A DNA stretch of 64,000 bases, from the NCBI GenBank assembly GCA_020137815.1, contig CM035353.1:1761459-1825458 (forward strand), in the 5' to 3' direction. This stretch comes from Hormiphora californensis (Eukaryota > Ctenophora > Tentaculata > Cydippida > Pleurobrachiidae). A model generated the notes under the pieces. The model worked only from the letters and a program-made list of their open reading frames with translations. It was not told the origin of the DNA and searched no databases. The translations under genes were made by a program, and so were the position numbers. Of the stretch, positions 31,970-41,900 are shown one piece after another. Every line of letters starts with the position of its first letter. Within the stretch, counting starts at the first letter, position 1.

Positions 31970-32520
31970 CGTAATATCTCCGGTTCCGATTCCAGACCAG
32001 TTGACAGCCTAGTAAGCATTACTATCTGAAACAACTTTGATGTAGTTGAGCGGAGAGTGATGCCCCTGTTATTTGAACAGACACTGGAGTCACCCTTTTT
32101 AGGAATCACTGAAATGACACCCTTCAACCACTCTTCCGGTACCTTTTCCTCTCTCCAGACTCAACCAAATAGATCCACAAGGGGGCCAACAAGACCGGAC
32201 GAACCATACCGAAGCTGTTCCTTCGTAATTCCATCGACACCAGGACTCTAAGGATCTGTAGCCTTAGAGGGATTAAGTTTACGTAGAATGCATTTTACTT
32301 CATCGTCGTAGAACATTTCGCCATTAAATTCGTTCTCGTGATTCCGCAGCATACCTGGTAACCGCTAGACTCGGTAACCGCTAGACTCGGCGAATTTCTC
32401 ATTAAAAAACTCATTGAACAAATCGGCCTTTTTCAAGGCCTTTGTCCTAAAATTCTCCTTATAGTACACTGTGTCAGGTATTCGTGTACTACTTTTCTGT
32501 GACTTTATATGCTTGGAAAA
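31970..32520 (-). pseudogene. LINE reverse transcriptase fragment (fingers)
   Basis: The minus strand has LRKLNPSKATDP, PGVDGITKEQLRYG, then EEKVPEEWLKGVISVIPKKG and NNRGITLRSTTSKLFQIVML. These are the 'L--LK--KA-G-DG', 'P--W----I-PI-KKGD' and 'NYRGI-LL----K----I' blocks of non-LTR RT. At least one stop (after ATDP) and a later frame loss make it a pseudogene. Confidence 0.85.
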
Positions 32521-32762
32521 CTTCTTACTCACCTCGGCGGAGTATAGTAGAGGTTACCTCAGTCCGGGGAGTCGTCCTAGACGGGTGGACGGGCATCGTA
32601 GGTGTATGGGTGTGATCCAAGGGGGGGGGAGGTTTGGAGTGGGAGTTCTCTCAAGCACGGTACGGGCGGTGGGGGTACGGGGCGAGCGGGTGGTAACACC
32701 GTCTTGCCCAGTAGACTAAGGGGGAGTATACTATTAAAGAAGTTCTAGTAATTTTGAATTGA

Positions 32763-32972
32763 TTACTGATATTTGGTAAGTTTTAAGTTGGCTACTACAA
32801 TGTTTGAGGGTTTAGGATATACCTCTCCGTTTGTGGGGGTTGGTAGGAGAGGGGGTACTACTCCCATGTACTCTTCCCTCTCTTCGCCGAGGAGAAGTTC
32901 CTCATCCTCGGGACTAATTCGTGCCGCTCTTGCAGGTGGCCCTACAGGGCTGCTGCTCTTACGTTTGCTCAT
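32763..32972 (-). CDS. Unidentified 69-residue ORF
   Basis: ATG-initiated minus frame: MSKRKSSSPVGPPARAARIS, then an acidic region EDEELLLGEEREEYMG and a proline-rich end. The basic start could be a nuclear signal. Composition is protein-like, but there is no known domain. Possibly an N-terminal exon or a transposon gag-like start. Confidence 0.3.
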   Translation of the reverse strand: MSKRKSSSPVGPPARAARISPEDEELLLGEEREEYMGVVPPLLPTPTNGEVYPKPSNIVVANLKLTKYQ

Positions 32973-33254
32973 ACTAGCTAGGGTGGAGCTACTATTCTCA
33001 TTTATTGATCAGATTGACATCCTAATTGGACATGAGACTCTCCTTTTGCTTGCAGTTTGTCCCAACTGATCCTGATTATTTTAGTCTGGGGTAGGAGGGT
33101 TGTTAGCTGGTTATGGGGTCTTATCTTTTTGGTCTGGGCCGTTGGGGGACGATAAAATGATAGCTATTGTTTTTTTCACTACAAGACATGGGCAGTAGCA
33201 ATTTTGGCTAATTTAATTATCTTTGATCGCAGGGATTTCTTTATTTTATAGATT

Positions 33255-33418
33255 TCTTTTCAGACTTATAAACTATTAAATTCAGGATTCACTTTGATTT
33301 CATTTATTTTCACTTTCAGACTTATAAACTATTAAATTCAGGATTCACTTTGATTTCATTTCTTTTCAGACATATAAACTATTAAATTCAGGATTCACTT
33401 TGATTTCATTTCTTTGTG
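33255..33418. repeat. Tandem repeat, three units of about 55 bp
   Basis: 'acttataaactattaaattc' plus 'aggattcactttgatttcat' is repeated three times with small changes, from 33263 to 33410. Confidence 0.85.
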
Positions 33419-33662
33419 CTAGTTGGACTTAGTTTTAAAGGCTCAATTTCTTTTGTTCCACAATTTCTTTATGAAATTAGAAATCAATTTCTTTTTCTTA
33501 ATACCTCCCATGATAGCCCCCCCCCCCTCCGATTTTCTTTCCTATTTAAAGGTCTCATTATTCAGAAGTAGTATTTTATTTTCCTTTCCTCTGTTATAAT
33601 TCCCATAATAAAACTTTCTCGTCAGCCTATATCTTATTTACCCCTTTGAGGACGATAGACAT

Positions 33663-33856
33663 GGGGGGAAACAGTCGTGCCTGAACCCCAGGTCAAGTGC
33701 ACGGCTATTTTCCACTGAGACCTGAGACCTCAGGTTTCAGTGACGGCTATTGCCTTAAATTTCAGGAAATAGCCGTCACTGAAACGTGAGATCTCAGGTC
33801 TCAGTGGAAAATAGCCGTGCACTTAACCTGAGGTTTAGGCATGACTGTTTTCCCCC
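33663..33856. mobile_element. Nested-palindrome MITE (family P), fullest copy
   Basis: Ends 'gggggaaacagtcgtgcctg' and its diverged complement. Inside, 'tgagacctgagacctcaggt' and 'ggaaatagccgtcactga' blocks are each inverted. The whole 194 bp can fold as one stem with sub-hairpins. Related copies lie at 40677-40740, 49776-49974, 57065-57192, 61055-61205 and 62020-62070. Confidence 0.8.
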
Positions 33857-34081
33857 ATCAGTGGCATTTAATAGCTTTTACCAGATAAGTATACCCATGC
33901 AGAGAACAATGATCGGTTGACTGTTTATTAGCCGCATATCAATGAGGCTGCACCCCGATTTACCGATCAAAACGCTGGCCGAGCATCCCGGTAAATCGGG
34001 GTCTGACTTTATAATTCGCAAAATATGTACAAAAAATACGTTTTTTATTTTGCAACTAGCAATATTTTATAGTCCTCTAGC

Positions 34082-35146
34082 ATGACGAACAACTCAACAA
34101 CTGAGTTAGTAATTGGAGGTGAGGTCTTCTACAACACCCCAGCCAGCCTTGCAGAACGGATTATCATGGCACTATGGCTCTTTATCTTAGCAACCTTCTC
34201 TCTTTTTGGTAACCTCTTTGTCATATTCGCAACCTTCGAAAAGACAGCCTTTCAACTGGATAACGCTAGTCTCCACATCATCCGAAGCCTTGCTGCTGTT
34301 GATACCACTTCAGTCATCATTATGATAGCTAATCTCATATCAGTGGTCAACAATCGGTGGAAATTTGGACAACTTGGGTGTGAGATCGTTCTTGATATAA
34401 CCAGATACCTTGGCGGGGTTGAAATCTTTACAGTATGTGCTTTGAACATCTCCAAAATAACCATCTTTGTCTGGCCGCTCCGTGCACGTGCCCGATCAGC
34501 CCAGCGTGGCCAGGTGATCTCCCTAGTGTTTTGGTTGGTTCCCCTCCTTCAACGGGTTATTGCTCTGGTGATCCCGGGCCGAAAGGTAGAATTCCGGCTA
34601 ACCAACTACCGCTGTGACTCCTCCTTTAGCACGACCATCCCCCTACACCGGGTTATAACTAACATATCTAAGGTCTTTTTTGTAATCCTGCCTCTCATCT
34701 TGCTACTCGCGGGAACTGCATTTCTAGGAGTGCATCTGTGCAGAATGAATGGGGTTAAGAACAGTAAAGTTGTCATGCTTGTGACAGTTTCACTAACATA
34801 TGTCTTCTCCTTTCTCCCCCTTCTACTCTATCACTTTTTTGCTCATTTTCTCCAGAGGTCACCCATTGTACTGCTCTACTACTTCAGATATTCACCCCTC
34901 CCCATCTCCATCGCATTTGCCACCAACCCACTTATCTATTTTCTCACTCTCAAGAGTTTTAAAGCGTTTCTAACGAAACGAGTGATGGCTACTGTCGGGA
35001 AGATGAGTCTAGATAAATACCTGCTGGTGCTACGATCATCATTTTCTGGGCAACAAGTAAGGAGGGAGCCCTCCATTGAGTTGATGTCACTACCACAGAG
35101 GACGGCTGTGCAGGTTGTTAGTAGTCACCGTGCAACAATGAACTAG
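34082..35146 (+). CDS. Rhodopsin-like (class A) GPCR, orphan, intronless
   Basis: A complete 354-residue, ATG-to-stop frame without introns. It shows seven hydrophobic segments: TM1 about 27-50 with GN (LFGNLFVIFA), TM2 64-90 (LAAVD, the conserved Asp), TM3 from Cys100, TM4 144-165, Cys178 in extracellular loop 2, TM5 191-220, TM6 229-253 and TM7 262-287 ending NPLIYFLTLKSF. The Cys100-Cys178 pair and NPxxY identify a rhodopsin-class receptor at the plasma membrane coupling to G proteins. Two sequons (Asn3, Asn4) sit in the short N-terminus. Unusual points: the E/DRY position reads NISKIT and TM6 lacks CWxP (FSFLPLLLY). Ligand is unknown. A Ser-rich C-tail could be phosphorylated. It is the best host gene here and appears intact. 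Confidence 0.92.
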   Translation: MTNNSTTELVIGGEVFYNTPASLAERIIMALWLFILATFSLFGNLFVIFATFEKTAFQLDNASLHIIRSLAAVDTTSVIIMIANLISVVNNRWKFGQLGCEIVLDITRYLGGVEIFTVCALNISKITIFVWPLRARARSAQRGQVISLVFWLVPLLQRVIALVIPGRKVEFRLTNYRCDSSFSTTIPLHRVITNISKVFFVILPLILLLAGTAFLGVHLCRMNGVKNSKVVMLVTVSLTYVFSFLPLLLYHFFAHFLQRSPIVLLYYFRYSPLPISIAFATNPLIYFLTLKSFKAFLTKRVMATVGKMSLDKYLLVLRSSFSGQQVRREPSIELMSLPQRTAVQVVSSHRATMN

Positions 35147-35612
35147 CGGGGGTGACGTGTTAACCACGTGCAACAATGAACTAGAGATCAGATGCGGGGG
35201 TGACGTGTTCAATGTTCAGTATGCTTGGTCATATTGGTGATACCATCCCAGCTATTATGTTCGCGGGGCTGGTATAGTGGAGGAGTGACTTCGTCACCAA
35301 CTGGTCACTCAGCTGTTTGTGTTTATAGGAAAACAATCTGCCTAAAGATGACAATATGATACCAGGTTCTGAGAGTACCGCGATGGAAGAAGAGGGTACA
35401 TGAAAGGATTGTGCAGACACTTGTCATAAGAGTTAAATTTGTACTGCTGTTTTTGTTTGATCATGTAGACCATTGTTTTAATTGGTTCGCGTTCAATGAA
35501 CACTGAACAGTCATGTCGACATCTACACTTCAAATCACCGAATTTCAAATTTTCGGTTCAATTTTTTTTGGGTTACTTAATTTTAATCAAGCGCTAGGGT
35601 ATTAGCAGTCAC

Positions 35613-36107
35613 TATGCAGTGAGTATCACGATGATTCAAATCTTGTTGACTTGTTGTCAATTTTCCAATGATCTCGAAACTATATTGTGATGAGTGAGGG
35701 CATTCACCAATGCAGTACATTTTGCCGGGGCTGTACAGATCTTGAGAAAAACCGGGTTTTGGGATCAATCTGATATTGGTCCCTAAACTTTGTTTATGTC
35801 ATCTTCTGGCCAGCACCCAATTAGTGTACTGCATCGGTGGGTGTAAACTACATCCCAGGGTCCCAATGCCTGGGCGCAATGCTAAAAATAGGACCCGAAA
35901 CCCATTAAATGGAATTCTAACCCCATCCATTTGTTTCAGCTTTTTTATCAAAACAGAGCTCTTCATGTTGGCTCTTTGGAAGTACAATCTAAGGTGAGAT
36001 TCATGGGGCTATTGCAACAAAATTAACAAGTTTGATATGCAGAAGCATTTATTATATTATATGTTTTTATTTCAGAGTCTTTTGTAAATTATGGTTTTCT
36101 CCAATCA
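35613..36107. repeat. 490-bp direct repeat, left copy
   Basis: Matches 39197-39686 almost base for base, with a few indels. It begins 'tatgcagtgagtatcacg' and ends 'tctccaatca'. No coding domain. The two copies bracket a 3.1-kb block carrying a minisatellite, a piggyBac-type element and the CCP gene exons. Confidence 0.9.
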
Positions 36108-36112
36108 TCAGC

Positions 36113-36330
36113 CAATCTCAAACCAATATCCAACCAATATCCAACCAATCTCCAACCAATCTCCAACCAATCTCCTGCAGCTCCAACCAATGTCCAACCA
36201 ATGTCCAACCAATCTCCAGCCAATCTCCAACCAACCTCCAACCAATCTCCAACCAATCTCCAACCAATCTCCAACCAATATCCAACCAATCTCCAAGCAA
36301 TCTCCAATTCCAACCAATCTCAAACTCTAG
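36113..36330. repeat. 11-bp minisatellite (ccaaccaatct)
   Basis: About twenty units of 'ccaaccaatct' and variants. All three frames on both strands stay open because 11 bp cycles the frame, giving spurious Gln/Asn/Pro or Trp/Leu/Gly repeat peptides. Confidence 0.95.
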
Positions 36331-36447
36331 GGCACACGTGTTAGGTTCCTCGTGTTCCTACATTGTTTCTCTCTCAGGGTGACTGAGAGTTAATTAGGTC
36401 ATAGGTATAATTGCTGATCTTATGATGGTTGAGAGTGAGTTAGGAGG

Positions 36448-36490
36448 ATACAAATATTTACTAATTCTTTTGGGGAGAATCGATATTATT
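36448..36490. repeat. 43-bp direct repeat, left copy
   Basis: 'ggatacaaatatttactaat' and the following 23 bp recur exactly at 37801-37843, inside intron 1 of the CCP gene. The piggyBac-type element and exon 1 lie between, so a small segmental duplication preceded or accompanied them. Confidence 0.85.
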
Positions 36491-36789
36491 TATTTGTTAC
36501 TTTAGCTATGGAGAGAAATTACACGGGGCCAATATTTTAGAAGAGTAGGAATGCCTTGGTCACGCCCCTCTGTTCGCCAAAGGAATGCCATGTGACTTTA
36601 TTGCTGAGAGAGAATTGTTGTGTGAGATGAATGGTATAAATTCAGATTTTTTTTGTTAATTGTAGTTAGTTAGATGACCTGGTTATTCAACTGGTTGTTA
36701 ATTGGGTTGATGTTGAAGCATGTAATTAGCTGATGATTAGTCGATAATTAGTTGACAATTGGGTTGATAATTAGTCGATAATCTGTTAA

Positions 36790-37671
36790 CCCTTTGGAGA
36801 CGATTGGGTCACAGGTGACCCAATACTTTGAACCCATTTAGCGTCTTTCTAGACCACGTTTGAAAGTTTTAAATTGTTTCCAGGGTTGAAACATACATTT
36901 TTCTACCTTTTTGAGGTCGTTTTGAGCCTCTGAAGTCGTCGACTTCGGAAAACAGGGCTAAAACAGTGCATTTGGTAGGCAAAATGGGTAGTTTAATGGC
37001 CATATCTCAAAATTGGTATGAGTATGCTTAAAATGGACTTGGAAAATGCAAGATAAGTGTATATTTTACTCCGGGGTAAAGTTTCAGGGTGATATTGCAA
37101 ATTTTGTGCCTCTCAGAGGCCTTCAAAGTGCTGGGTCACCTGTGACCCAATCGTCCCCTAACGCTAAAACAGAAATTTGCATTTTACGAGCATTTCTAAA
37201 GGAATGGCCGCCGGTAAAAGTCCAAAACGGCATTTTTTAAACAGGTGCTAGCGACTAACCGACTCCATCATTGTTATCTCAACATCCAAGGGAGTCGATA
37301 AAATTTTTTTTGAGATCCGTGCTCCTTCAGAAAATTTTTCATCTCGGCCAATTTTGAAATTCTAAAATCGGCTACAGATGAGATAGAGAGGTCCATAGGG
37401 TGTGCAAAATGTGCAGAACGGCCGGGTTTATATAAGTGTTATGAAGAAACATAGGGCCTAAAATGAACGGTTTTCGAGTTATGGGGCAAAATAGCTGCGA
37501 AATCTCAATTCCTGTTTTAGCGTTAGGGGACGATTGGGTCACAGGTGACCCAATAGAAATACAGGTGGTAGAACCAAAATTCCTTTTCCTGCGTTCAAGT
37601 AGGTTCAAAGTAAGTGTCTCCAGAAAGTTTTAGAGAATTCTGTCGACAGGGGGCTTATCGTCCCCAAAGGG
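36790..37671. mobile_element. Non-autonomous piggyBac-type element (882 bp), TTAA flanks
   Basis: TTAA at 36786-36789 and 37672-37675 flanks ends CCCTTTGGAGACGA and TCGTCCCCAAAGGG, inverted with one mismatch. TTAA targets and CCCTTTG-like ends are typical of piggyBac elements. Subterminal 'attgggtcacaggtgaccca' palindromes occur at both ends and once inside (37132-37158). No transposase frame is present, so mobility would need a source elsewhere. It sits about 50 bp upstream of the start codon of the CCP gene. Confidence 0.85.
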
Positions 37672-37723
37672 TTAACGGATAAGTAATTACTATAAACTAC
37701 TTACCGCCCTTTGAATGATAGGT

Positions 37724-38751
37724 ATGATACGTCTCCTTCTCTTCACAGCTACATTGTGGGGAACTGCAGCTGTTCTTACAGGTTAGTCACTGACTTATTA
37801 TGGATACAAATATTTACTAATTCTTTTGGGGAGAATCGATATTCTCCCCCCCCCCCCAATTCAAACGTACTAGCTGTGCCGATCCTATACCCAGTGGGAT
37901 AATATATATACTATATATTATGTTTCAGACTGGACAGCAGTAGAGCGGAATGACAATATACTCTGGGACCTGAAGGTAACTCCTCTCCAGATAAAGACAG
38001 ACTCTGCACTTGGTAGTGATGAATGGATCTGGGTGCTCATGTACGACAAGGACGGAGGCTTTATCGGTGCTGTGTTTGTGGAGTTCTCCTCCACAATGCG
38101 GTATTCTATCTTCTTCTGCTCCAGCGACTACACAGATCTGCCAGTACAACCCCCGGTGGAGGTGGAGAAAATTTGGACGTTAACCAAAACAGAGACCGCC
38201 ATCATCATCACATGTAACAATGTGGAGGTACTGAACTACCTGTTCGCAGATAGTCCAGAGAGCAACTGTGTTCCAATGTTGGGTGGTGATGCTGCGCATG
38301 TGGAGGAGATCAAGTTCAACAATTATGACACAGCATCTGACCTCTACAGAGCAGGTAAGGGACTCAACTTAACGAATGTCGTATAGTGTAACTGCAACAT
38401 GGGCCATGGGTTGGATATTTAGATCAAATGAGTTCATGGTGTTTGGTTTGTTGGGTAAAGAACCCTACATAGATTGGTTACCCCAGGCATGATTGATCCA
38501 TATAAGTGAGCTACAATGTGTAATTCTCCAATCCCCGCTACAATCGAACTCACGCCTTGATCAATGATCTTTCCATTTAGCACCAGAGTGTCCTGAATTT
38601 TCTGTTGAGGGATCAACACAAGGAAACTGGGCTGCTTCATCAATAGGGACAACTGCCACCGTCGAGTGTGCTGCCAACCATAACCTTGTGGGAAGTGCAA
38701 TGCTGACTTGTCAGCAGGATGGATCGTGGTCAAGTGATGTACCACAGTGCA
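37724..38751 (+). CDS. Secreted CCP/sushi-domain protein, first three exons (3' end not found)
   Basis: Exon 1 (37724-37781) encodes a signal peptide, MIRLLLFTATLWGTAAVLT, and ends at gttagt. Exon 2 (37929-38354) follows an ag acceptor and encodes about 142 residues (DWTAVERNDNILWD ... KIWTLTKTETAIIITCNNVE ... DTASDLYRAG), ending at gtaagg. Exon 3 (38581-38751) encodes a CCP (sushi) module with four Cys and a Trp before the last: CPEFSVEGSTQGNW to DGSWSSDVPQC, ending at gtaagt. All junctions are phase 1, the rule for shuffled extracellular modules. The exon-2 domain resembles a domain paired with CCPs in other invertebrate secreted proteins, perhaps related to the so-called farnesoic acid O-methyltransferase domain, but I cannot confirm this. 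The role is likely extracellular binding or adhesion. Later exons are not visible before the repeats at 39 kb. Confidence 0.8.
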
Positions 38752-38921
38752 GTAAGTATACTGTATTTGATTTTTTTTCATGACCAGCACATACATGGGA
38801 ATTGCCCACAATATTTTGTAAATAATATTTAAACCGAACACGGTGAGAGGGTCGGCTGCACGAAAGACCAAATATCCGTCTTAACGTGTTATTAGCAGCT
38901 CGATACGCCACCCTGTATTCC

Positions 38922-38929
<8 letters not shown>

Positions 38930-38958
<29 letters not shown>

Positions 38959-38996
38959 GATTGATTGATTGATTGAATGATTGAATGATTGATTAA
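38930..38996. repeat. (TTGA)n microsatellite
   Basis: Tetranucleotide 'ttga' with occasional 'atga' interruptions for about 65 bp, just after the third exon of the CCP gene. Confidence 0.95.
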
Positions 38997-39196
38997 CCTG
39001 TTGGGGGGTCGGTGGTTTTGGGTTGAGGTTAGTAAGAAATTTATTTCATTAACTAAATAACTTAGATATCAATGTTACATGATATACATGTTACAACTGC
39101 TTACACACATGTTATACACATGTTACACATGTATGGTAACATCAAAAATGGGAAATCCTGAACAGTTCCCAAACACCTCCAATAGGTTATTATAGG

Positions 39197-39686
39197 TATG
39201 CAGTGAGTATCACGATGATTTTCTTTCAACTTGTTGTCAATTTTCCAATGATCTCGAAACTATATTGTGATGAGTGAGGGCATTCACCAATGCAGTACAC
39301 TTTGCTGGTGCTGTACAGATCTTGAGATAAACCGGGTTTTGGGATCAATCTGATATTGGTCCCTAAACTTTGTTTATGTCATCTTCTGGCCAGCACCCAA
39401 TTAGTGTACTGCATCGGTGGGTGTAAACTACATCCCAGGGTCCCAATGCCTGGGCGCAATGCTAAAAATAGGACCCGAAACCCATTAAATGGAATTCTAA
39501 ACCCCATCCATTTGTTTCAGCTTTTTGATCAAAACAGAGCTCTTCATGTTGGCTCTTTGGAAGTACAATCTAAGGTGAGATTTATGGGGTTATTGCAAAA
39601 AATTAAAAAGTTTGATATGCAGAAGCATTTATTATATTATATGTTTTTATTTCAGAGTCTTTTGTAAATTATGGTTTCTCCAATCA
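39197..39686. repeat. 490-bp direct repeat, right copy
   Basis: Same content as 35613-36107. Not flanked by a short target duplication and not followed by a primer-binding site, so I treat it as segmental duplication rather than LTR. Confidence 0.9.
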
Positions 39687-39689
39687 CCA

Positions 39690-40026
39690 ATGTTAATATG
39701 TAACAATGTTATGACACATCCCTAGTAAAGCTCGCGCAGCCATTTGTGGTGAAAATGGGCCCGTTTGTGATGTATTCTCAATAAAGTTTTCAGATTGTTT
39801 TTAGAGATCAGGTTTTCCGAAAAAAGTGGAGTATTCCAAAGTAAATTCCAAATTTTGAATTGTTTTACAATTGTAAGAGAGCTCGGGAGCTAGTAATAAC
39901 TAACTATACAGGGTGTAATAACTAACTACTATTATATACCCCTAAATAGAATGGCAAATGAGATTTTTATTAGAAATCTCATTTGACGTTCTTGATTAAC
40001 AACTTTAACTACCGCGTGTCAAAGGA

Positions 40027-40030
<4 letters not shown>
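39690..40030. other. No gene; small inverted repeat
   Basis: 'caaatgagatttttattaga' and its complement form a hairpin at 39954-39987. No coding content. Confidence 0.5.

Positions 40031-40031
<1 letters not shown>

Positions 40032-40092
<61 letters not shown>
40032..40092. repeat. (GA)n microsatellite
   Basis: Uninterrupted dinucleotide array of about 60 bp, followed by 'gtggagagaaa' units to 40125. Confidence 0.95.
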
Positions 40093-40096
<4 letters not shown>

Positions 40097-40963
40097 GAGA
40101 AAGTGGAGAGAAAGTGGAGAGAAAGAGCAGGGGGCTCATGCCTCATAAGCCTCTTTGAGAGAAATCTTTAACTACAGTAACTGAGCAGTATAACTGCATA
40201 TGTGGGTGTCTCTTGTTCTGTATGCGAGTTGATATGAAATATTGAAATCTGAGCTTCTTCTTTACACTTGTGTACTGTATGGGCCCTGACAGGACTATAA
40301 TATTATTATTATACTTTTACACATTATACCTGCATTCATAGTGGGTTAGTGCACCCACCGGGTTGACAACCCACCCGGCTCCACCGAGTGGCCCTCTGGA
40401 ACGCTCTTTGTTCACATAATTTGTACCAAAATTATGGTTTCCATGGTAACTGAAACGGTTACTATGGGGACTGAACCCGGGCTGAATCGCTAAAATATGT
40501 TTAGGGAATAGCCGCCATTGAAATCTGCATAACACCTCAGTATCACGTGGGTCGGACCAAGCCCCGAAAACATGTTGTTCGTGGACGGGTATCTAAAGTT
40601 TAGCGAAATAAAAATCGCTCACTTACTTGACTTCTACATTTCAACACTAAACTGAATTTAGTTTCGTGGAGGACACCCAGGTCTTAGTGGAAAATAGCCG
40701 TGGCCTGAACCTGAGGTTTAGGCACGACCGTTTCCCCCAGACTACTTGGGAATGATTTTCCGTGGCAAATCGAATTGCATCGTAAATGTAGGTACAAGTA
40801 AAGTATTGTTATTTTCATAAAACTTGTCCGTCCGGTAAATTGTTTTGCTGAATAAACCATGCAGTGACTTATGCAACTGCAACCAGCAACCCCTGTTATA
40901 GCTATATAGTTATTATATAGCTAGTATAGCTAGTATATACTTAGTATAGCTAGTATAGTTTAT

Positions 40964-41479
40964 TTGATAGCTATATATAGTTATTTGATTGGAAGCTTCC
41001 AGAACATATCGCCGCTCCGTCACATTTTAGTTAACAGGTTATATTCTTCGCCTCCTTCTGATAGTACTCCCAACTCCATCTACTCCATTCCCTGCCGCGA
41101 CTGCCCATCTTTCTACGTTGGCCAGACCAAGCGACCAGTGAAAACCCGGATTAAGGAACACGAATCAAACTTCTACAACAACTCTCTCTACAACACCGAT
41201 GGGAAGATGAAATCTGCTCCTGCTATCCACGCTCGGGAATCTGGACACACCATGGACTGGAATTCTACCTCTATCCTCTCCTCTTCTTCCTCCTGCCTCA
41301 GTCTAAATCTACTGGAACAAGCGGCTATTCACACTCTTCAACCGGCGATTAACCGAACAGATAAAGTTCCTACTGTCAACCTCCAATGGACTCACCTCCT
41401 CCCCAGAATTGCTAACTCCTTCAAACCCCGTCCTGCTGGCATCTCCATCAAACCTAGATCTCCCAAACCTGTTTCCTAA
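40964..41479 (+). pseudogene. Penelope-like GIY-YIG endonuclease fragment
   Basis: The frame reads SIYSIPCRDCPSFYVGQTKR, then PVKTRIKEHE, then SAPAIHARESGHTMDWN, then LNLLEQAAIHTLQPAINR. 'IY-I-C--C---YVGQT-R----R--EH' is the GIY-YIG start with the CxxC insert typical of Penelope-like elements; the Glu in LLEQAAI is the metal-binding residue. The endonuclease nicks target DNA for integration. The RT domain is missing upstream, replaced by short 'tagctagta' repeats. The ORF stop is followed by the hammerhead-like core at 41653. Confidence 0.85.
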
Positions 41480-41652
41480 TTCTCTTCAGCTCGGATCACC
41501 TCTTCTCCCTTCCCGTGGATCACCTCCCCCATCCCCTCCTCTCGGATCGCATCTTCCTTCTCGGATCTCATCTCTTCCTCTCTCCTCCCCTCCCCGGATC
41601 CCATATCCTCTTCTCCACTACATAAACACTTTCATTTTCATTGTTGTTATAG

Positions 41653-41682
41653 CTGAAGACGTCTGACATAGATCAGTCGAAA
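41653..41682 (+). ncRNA. Hammerhead-like core downstream of GIY-YIG ORF
   Basis: CTGAAGA, an imperfect helix (CGTCTGA / TCAGTCG with a mismatch), then GAAA. Position after the Penelope ORF is as expected. The helix is irregular and activity is doubtful. Confidence 0.35.
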
Positions 41683-41755
41683 GCTCCTGTTCTTAATTGA
41701 ATATTAGTACTGCAAAATCGTTGTTTCTCTTTAATTGGTTATATTCTGGTCTCTA

Positions 41756-41900
41756 CCCTACTAAAATATAGGTAGTTCGACGCGACGCGATGCGCGATCG
41801 ATGAACGATCGATAAACGATCGATAAACGATCGATATCGATCGTTTATCGATCGTTCATCGATCGCGCGTCGCGTCGCGTCGAACTATATTTTAGTAGGG
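41756..41900. mobile_element. 145-bp GATCGATC hairpin MITE, TA target duplication
   Basis: Ends CCCTACTAAAATATAG and its complement, flanked by TA on both sides. The body is a self-complementary series of 'cgatcgat(aa/ga)acgatc' units bounded by 'cgacgcgacgcga'. A second copy is at 59012-59147. The error-rich duplicate at 46661-46680 reads 'gtctctacttccattcc' with no insert, that is, an empty site. Confidence 0.9.

Noticed and set aside
36032-36382. Gln/Asn/Pro-rich and Trp/Leu/Gly-rich repeat ORFs
   Set aside because: Produced on both strands and in all frames by an 11-bp minisatellite.
35613-39686. The 490-bp direct repeats as LTRs of a retrotransposon
   Set aside because: No target duplication, no primer-binding site next to the left copy, and the interior is a spliced host-like gene plus a piggyBac-type element.
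41409-41666. 85-codon Pro/Ser-rich ORF overlapping the GIY-YIG frame
   Set aside because: An overlapping frame of the Penelope ORF and its CT-rich 3' region.
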